Source: an uncultured Bradyrhizobium sp. (GTDB lineage: Bacteria > Pseudomonadota > Alphaproteobacteria > Rhizobiales > Xanthobacteraceae). From it: DNA of 64,000 bases. Location: assembly GCF_947648125.1 (NCBI RefSeq), contig NZ_CANSMR010000021.1, forward strand, positions 62,001 to 126,000, read 5' to 3'. The position numbers were made by a program, and so were the translations under genes. The notes under the pieces are model-generated. The model saw only the letters and a list, made by a program, of their open reading frames with translations. It ran no database searches and had not been told where the DNA came from. This document shows positions 60,856-64,000 of this stretch, piece after piece; within the stretch, counting starts at the first letter, position 1; every line of letters begins with the position of its first letter.

Positions 60856-61622
60856 GGCGCTGCATCGGTCAGCTCCCTCAGCCGGCTCTGCATGACTTCA
60901 ATGATGTGCGCGCGCTTTGCCGCGATGCGTTCGATGGGGCCGCCGATGCCGATCGCGAGCGGAGCGCGTCGCTTCGGTCGGGGGATAAGCATGCCAATTG
61001 TGTTCGCGCCCGGCGTCGTGCGGCCGCCCGTCTCGGAAAAGCCGCGGCGGCGAATGCGCTCGACCTCCTCGAGAAAGGCCGATTCGCGAACCCGCGCTGA
61101 CTGACTCGGCTCCTCGGCGTTGTTGCGCCGGATAATGCCGCGGATTTTGATGTTCGGCATTTGGCTCAGCAGCACATGTCCGAGCGCGGTCCGAACCATC
61201 GGCCGTATCTGACCGGCTTGAGCGGTGTACTGAAGCTGAGAGCCGCCGGGGACGACGTGCAGATACTGCATCCCGGCGGCGCCGGCCTGTTGTCCAAGCA
61301 TGACGGTTTCGCCGCCCGTCGCGGTCCAGAGTTCCTCCATCAGGTCGGTGAGCTTGGTATCGCGGAACGGAGAACGACGGATCCAGTCACCGAGCAGATT
61401 GACCCGGTAGCTCGGGATGAAACGCCGGGTCTTTCGCTCGTATTCAAGGTAGTTCAATTCAACGAGACAGCGAAGCAACACGGACGTGCTCGATTGGGGC
61501 ATCTCCAGCGCGGACGCTATTTCAGTCACGGAAGCCGCCCGCTTTGTTTTCCGAAAGAACTCCAGAACTGCAAACGTCCGCGTGGCCGATTTGACGATGG
61601 CCGTCTTATTCGGATTCGGCAT
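60852..61622 (-). CDS. IclR-family transcriptional regulator
   Basis: A 256-residue regulator. The N-terminal winged helix (TFAVLEFFRKTKRAASVTEIASALEMPQSSTSVLLRCL) and the C-terminal ligand domain (TGGETVMLGQQAG, RTALGHVLLSQM) are typical. The last part of the ligand domain lacks clear family motifs but ends normally. It is divergent to the leuC-like operon, with 144 bases between, and is its likely repressor or activator. The stop codon lies in a palindrome shared with the ald terminator. Confidence 0.9.
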   Translation of the reverse strand: MPNPNKTAIVKSATRTFAVLEFFRKTKRAASVTEIASALEMPQSSTSVLLRCLVELNYLEYERKTRRFIPSYRVNLLGDWIRRSPFRDTKLTDLMEELWTATGGETVMLGQQAGAAGMQYLHVVPGGSQLQYTAQAGQIRPMVRTALGHVLLSQMPNIKIRGIIRRNNAEEPSQSARVRESAFLEEVERIRRRGFSETGGRTTPGANTIGMLIPRPKRRAPLAIGIGGPIERIAAKRAHIIEVMQSRLRELTDAAP

Positions 61623-61766
61623 GGCTGGCTCCTCGGCGGGTCAAGTACCGCACCTCCATCACATATGTGATGTTAGGGCAAAACTGCTTCACTTGACGAC
61701 AACTTTGGCACAGATTGGCGCCCAACAAGACCAAGCCATGGAAACGCAGAGAGCAGGGGAAGGCGG

Positions 61767-63173
61767 ATGCCCGGCCGAAGTTTGCTCGAGAAGATCTGGG
61801 ACCAGCATGTCATTGCTCGTTTGAGCGAGGACACCGATCTCCTTCATATCGACCGCCATCTGCTGCACGATCTCGGCGGCTCGCGCGGCCTGCTCGATCT
61901 CAAGAGCCGCGGCCTCAAGGTTCACAATCCCGAGCTGACATTCGCAACGCCGGATCACGCGCTGTCGACGGCGCCCGGCCGCGCCGGAACCAGCAAGATC
62001 GGACAGGAATTGCTGGCCGCGCTGCGGGTCGAGACGGCGGCGAGCGGCATCACGCTGTTCGATGTCGATCAGCCCGGCCAGGGCATCGTCCATGTCATCG
62101 GGCCGGAACTCGGCCTCAGCCTGCCGGGCGCGACGATCGTCTGCGGCGACAGCCACACCTGCACCCATGGCGGCTTAGGGGCGCTCGCCTTCGGCATCGG
62201 GTCGAGCGAGCTCACCCATGTGCTGGCGACGCAGGCGCTGATCCAGAAGCGTCCGAAGACGATGCGCGCGCGCTTCGAGGGCAAGCTGCCGCTCGGCGTC
62301 ACCGCCAAAGACATGATCCTCGCGCTGATCGGGCATATCGGTGCTGCCGGCGGCACCGGCTATGCGGTCGAATATGCCGGCAGCGCGATCCGCGCGCTGC
62401 CGATCGAGGGAAGGCTGACGATCTGCAATCTCTCGATCGAACTCGGCGCGAAGATGGGCATGGTGGCGCCGGACGAGAAGACCTTCGAATTCCTGCGCGG
62501 CCGCCCCTACGCGCCGCAAGGCGAGATGTGGGATCTCGCGGTCAAGGCGTGGCGCGAACTGCCGAGCGATCCCGACGCGGTGTTCGACCGCGAGGTCGTG
62601 ATCGACGTCGAAAAGATCATCCCGCAGGTGACCTGGGGCATCAGCCCCGAGCACGTCGTCGGCGTCGATGGCGTCATTCCCGATCCGAAGACGGTCGACG
62701 ATCCCTTGCGGCGCGCCGCGATCGAGACCGCGCTCGAGTATATGGGCCTGCAGGGCGGTGCGCCGATCGCCGGCACGCCGGTCGACTGGGTGTTCATCGG
62801 CTCCTGCACCAACAGCCGGCTGAGCGATCTGCGCGCGGCGGCCGAGGTCGCGCGCGGCCGCAAGGTCGCGGCCGGGGTCCGCGCCTGGGTGGTGCCGGGC
62901 TCGGAAAACGTCAAGCGCGAGGCGGTCGCCGAAGGGCTCGACAAGATCTTCATCGATGCCGGCTTCGAGTGGCGCGAGCCCGGCTGCTCGATGTGCCTTG
63001 CCGCCAATGGTGAGGTGGTGGCGCCCGGGCAGCGCTCGGTCTCGACCTCGAACCGCAACTTCGTCGGCCGGCAGGGGCCGCGGGCGCGGACGCATCTGGC
63101 GAGCCCCGCGAGTGCGGCGGCCTCAGCCATTGCCGGCGCGATCGCCGATGTCAGGATCATGGGACGCCAGTGA
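61767..63173 (+). CDS. leuC: Aconitase-superfamily dehydratase large subunit (LeuC-like)
   Basis: A 468-residue protein of the isopropylmalate-isomerase type. The [4Fe-4S] ligands are Cys347 (IGSCTNSR), Cys407 and Cys410 (GCSMCLAANGE). CGDSHTCTHGGLGALAFGIGSSE is the substrate-binding part. Length equals LeuC. The IclR regulator and a dehydrogenase gene next door point to a catabolic or alternative dehydratase as much as to leucine synthesis, since biosynthetic leuC seldom has an IclR partner. The ATG has GGGGAAGG upstream. Confidence 0.85.
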   Translation: MPGRSLLEKIWDQHVIARLSEDTDLLHIDRHLLHDLGGSRGLLDLKSRGLKVHNPELTFATPDHALSTAPGRAGTSKIGQELLAALRVETAASGITLFDVDQPGQGIVHVIGPELGLSLPGATIVCGDSHTCTHGGLGALAFGIGSSELTHVLATQALIQKRPKTMRARFEGKLPLGVTAKDMILALIGHIGAAGGTGYAVEYAGSAIRALPIEGRLTICNLSIELGAKMGMVAPDEKTFEFLRGRPYAPQGEMWDLAVKAWRELPSDPDAVFDREVVIDVEKIIPQVTWGISPEHVVGVDGVIPDPKTVDDPLRRAAIETALEYMGLQGGAPIAGTPVDWVFIGSCTNSRLSDLRAAAEVARGRKVAAGVRAWVVPGSENVKREAVAEGLDKIFIDAGFEWREPGCSMCLAANGEVVAPGQRSVSTSNRNFVGRQGPRARTHLASPASAAASAIAGAIADVRIMGRQ

Positions 63174-63823
63174 TGCCAAAACCGTTCGACAAGGTCACCG
63201 CGACCGCTGCGCCGATCATGCGCGCCAATATCGATACCGACGTGATCATTCGGATCGAGCGCCTGGTCGGCAACGGGGTCCGCGGCACGCTCGGCAAATG
63301 GGCGTTCGGCTCGCTGCGCTATCTGCCTGATGGCTCCGAGAATCCTGATTTCATCCTCAACCGCGAGCCGTACCGGGAGGCGGAGATCTTGGTTACGGGG
63401 CCGAATTTCGGCTGCGGCTCGTCGCGCGAGGGCGCGGTGTGGTCGCTGCAGGAGCGCGGCATCCGCGCCGTCATCGGCTCCGGCTTCGGCGACATCTTCT
63501 TCGCCAACTGCTTCCAGAACGGCATCCTGCCTGTCGTCATCGACAAGGCGGTGGTGGATCAGCTTGCCGCCGATATCGAGGCGACGCAGGGCGCGGGCAA
63601 GGTCTCGATCGACCTCGAGGCACAGACCATCGCCTCGCCGTCGGGCGCGCGGCATTCGTTCGAGATCGACCCGCGGCGGCGCGAAGGGCTGTTGAAGGGG
63701 CTCGACGAGGTGGCGCTGACATTGCAGCGCGATGACGAGATCCACGCCTTCCAGGCTTCTGACCGCACGGCGCGGCCCTGGATTCATTTTCAGAAGACGC
63801 CTGCTTCAAGGACACCGGCATGA
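63173..63823 (+). CDS. leuD: Aconitase-superfamily dehydratase small subunit (LeuD-like)
   Basis: A 216-residue small subunit. ANIDTDVIIRIERL and the FGCGSSREGAVWSLQERGIRAVIGSGFGDIFFANCFQNGILPV region are the swivel-domain signature of LeuD. It begins inside the stop codon of the large subunit (TGATG) and ends in an ATGA with the next gene, so all three are translationally coupled. It forms a heterodimer with the preceding protein. Confidence 0.9.
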   Translation: MPKPFDKVTATAAPIMRANIDTDVIIRIERLVGNGVRGTLGKWAFGSLRYLPDGSENPDFILNREPYREAEILVTGPNFGCGSSREGAVWSLQERGIRAVIGSGFGDIFFANCFQNGILPVVIDKAVVDQLAADIEATQGAGKVSIDLEAQTIASPSGARHSFEIDPRRREGLLKGLDEVALTLQRDDEIHAFQASDRTARPWIHFQKTPASRTPA

Positions 63824-64000
63824 ACACGCAATCCAACATGGTCAAGGTCGCCGTGGTCGGCGGCGAGGGCATCGGTCCTGAGGTCACCGCGCAGTCGCGT
63901 CGCGTGCTCGAGTGGTTCGCAGCCAAACGGAACGTGCCGATGACCCTGCGCGAGGCGCAATACGGCCTGATCCCGTATCTCGCCACCGGCAAGGTGCTGC
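63820..64000 (+). CDS. Isocitrate/isopropylmalate dehydrogenase family protein (5' part only)
   Basis: Sixty codons are visible before the window ends. VKVAVVGGEGIGPEVTAQSRRVL is the N-terminal signature (normally GDGIGPEV) of decarboxylating beta-hydroxyacid dehydrogenases; here the first Asp is Glu. In leucine synthesis this would be leuB; the substrate is open. It overlaps the small-subunit gene by four bases (ATGA), completing a leuC-leuD-leuB-like order under an IclR regulator. Confidence 0.8.
   Translation, partial: MNTQSNMVKVAVVGGEGIGPEVTAQSRRVLEWFAAKRNVPMTLREAQYGLIPYLATGKVL

Overview
The window looks like chromosomal DNA of a Bradyrhizobium-type alphaproteobacterium (Nitrobacteraceae). 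The basis is high GC, dense gene packing, many LysR/AraC/IclR/Lrp regulators beside small catabolic cassettes, and several families of palindromic intergenic repeats. No rRNA, tRNA, CRISPR array, prophage or insertion sequence was recognised. All identities are read from motifs and family knowledge; no database search was possible.

Layout. 0.4-2.3 kb: aldo/keto reductase plus lactonase-type amidohydrolase. 2.4-6.4 kb: tex, convergent with a heme catalase. 6.8-9.5 kb: a secreted Gly/His-rich protein and an OmpR-type two-component pair. 9.7-32.0 kb (minus strand): a tightly packed run of about 20 genes. It begins with a branched-chain-type ABC importer (binding protein, AraC regulator, two permeases, two ATPases), the second ATPase being fused to a Tm-1-like (UPF0261) domain. 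It continues with a Tm-1-type TIM-barrel protein, a 964-residue flotillin with hendecad repeats, two CoxG-like SRPBCC proteins, and a molybdenum hydroxylase (FAD and FeS subunits plus a large subunit split into two ORFs). It ends with CoxD/CoxE-like maturation factors, an amidohydrolase, a metallo-beta-lactamase-fold hydrolase, an SMP-30/isochorismatase fusion and a flavin reductase. This is the most interesting part of the window: an apparent import, hydroxylation and hydrolysis pathway for an unknown substrate.

32.5-36.4 kb: acyl-CoA dehydrogenase-like and SDR genes with an AraC regulator. 36.5-39.7 kb: two LysR genes and small proteins, including a 50-residue membrane protein. 39.7-42.5 kb: a TonB receptor with a DUF2946-like protein. 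42.7-45.1 kb: aldehyde dehydrogenase with a divergent LysR. 45.2-46.4 kb: a stand-alone divergent EF-Tu paralogue. 46.7-48.3 kb: an outer-membrane-type protein and an SDR. 48.5-55.8 kb: a second TonB receptor, two enzymes of the protocatechuate 4,5-cleavage/gallate lower pathway (CHA aldolase-like and oxalomesaconate hydratase-like), an MFS importer and a LysR regulator. 56-59 kb: a small secreted protein, a glutamine amidotransferase, a membrane protein and cytochrome b561. 59-60.8 kb: a divergent Lrp/alanine dehydrogenase pair. 60.9-64 kb: IclR regulator with a leuC/leuD/leuB-like operon cut by the window end.

Most real genes have a good Shine-Dalgarno sequence at the chosen start. Long antisense open frames are shadows of high-GC coding sequence and were left out.
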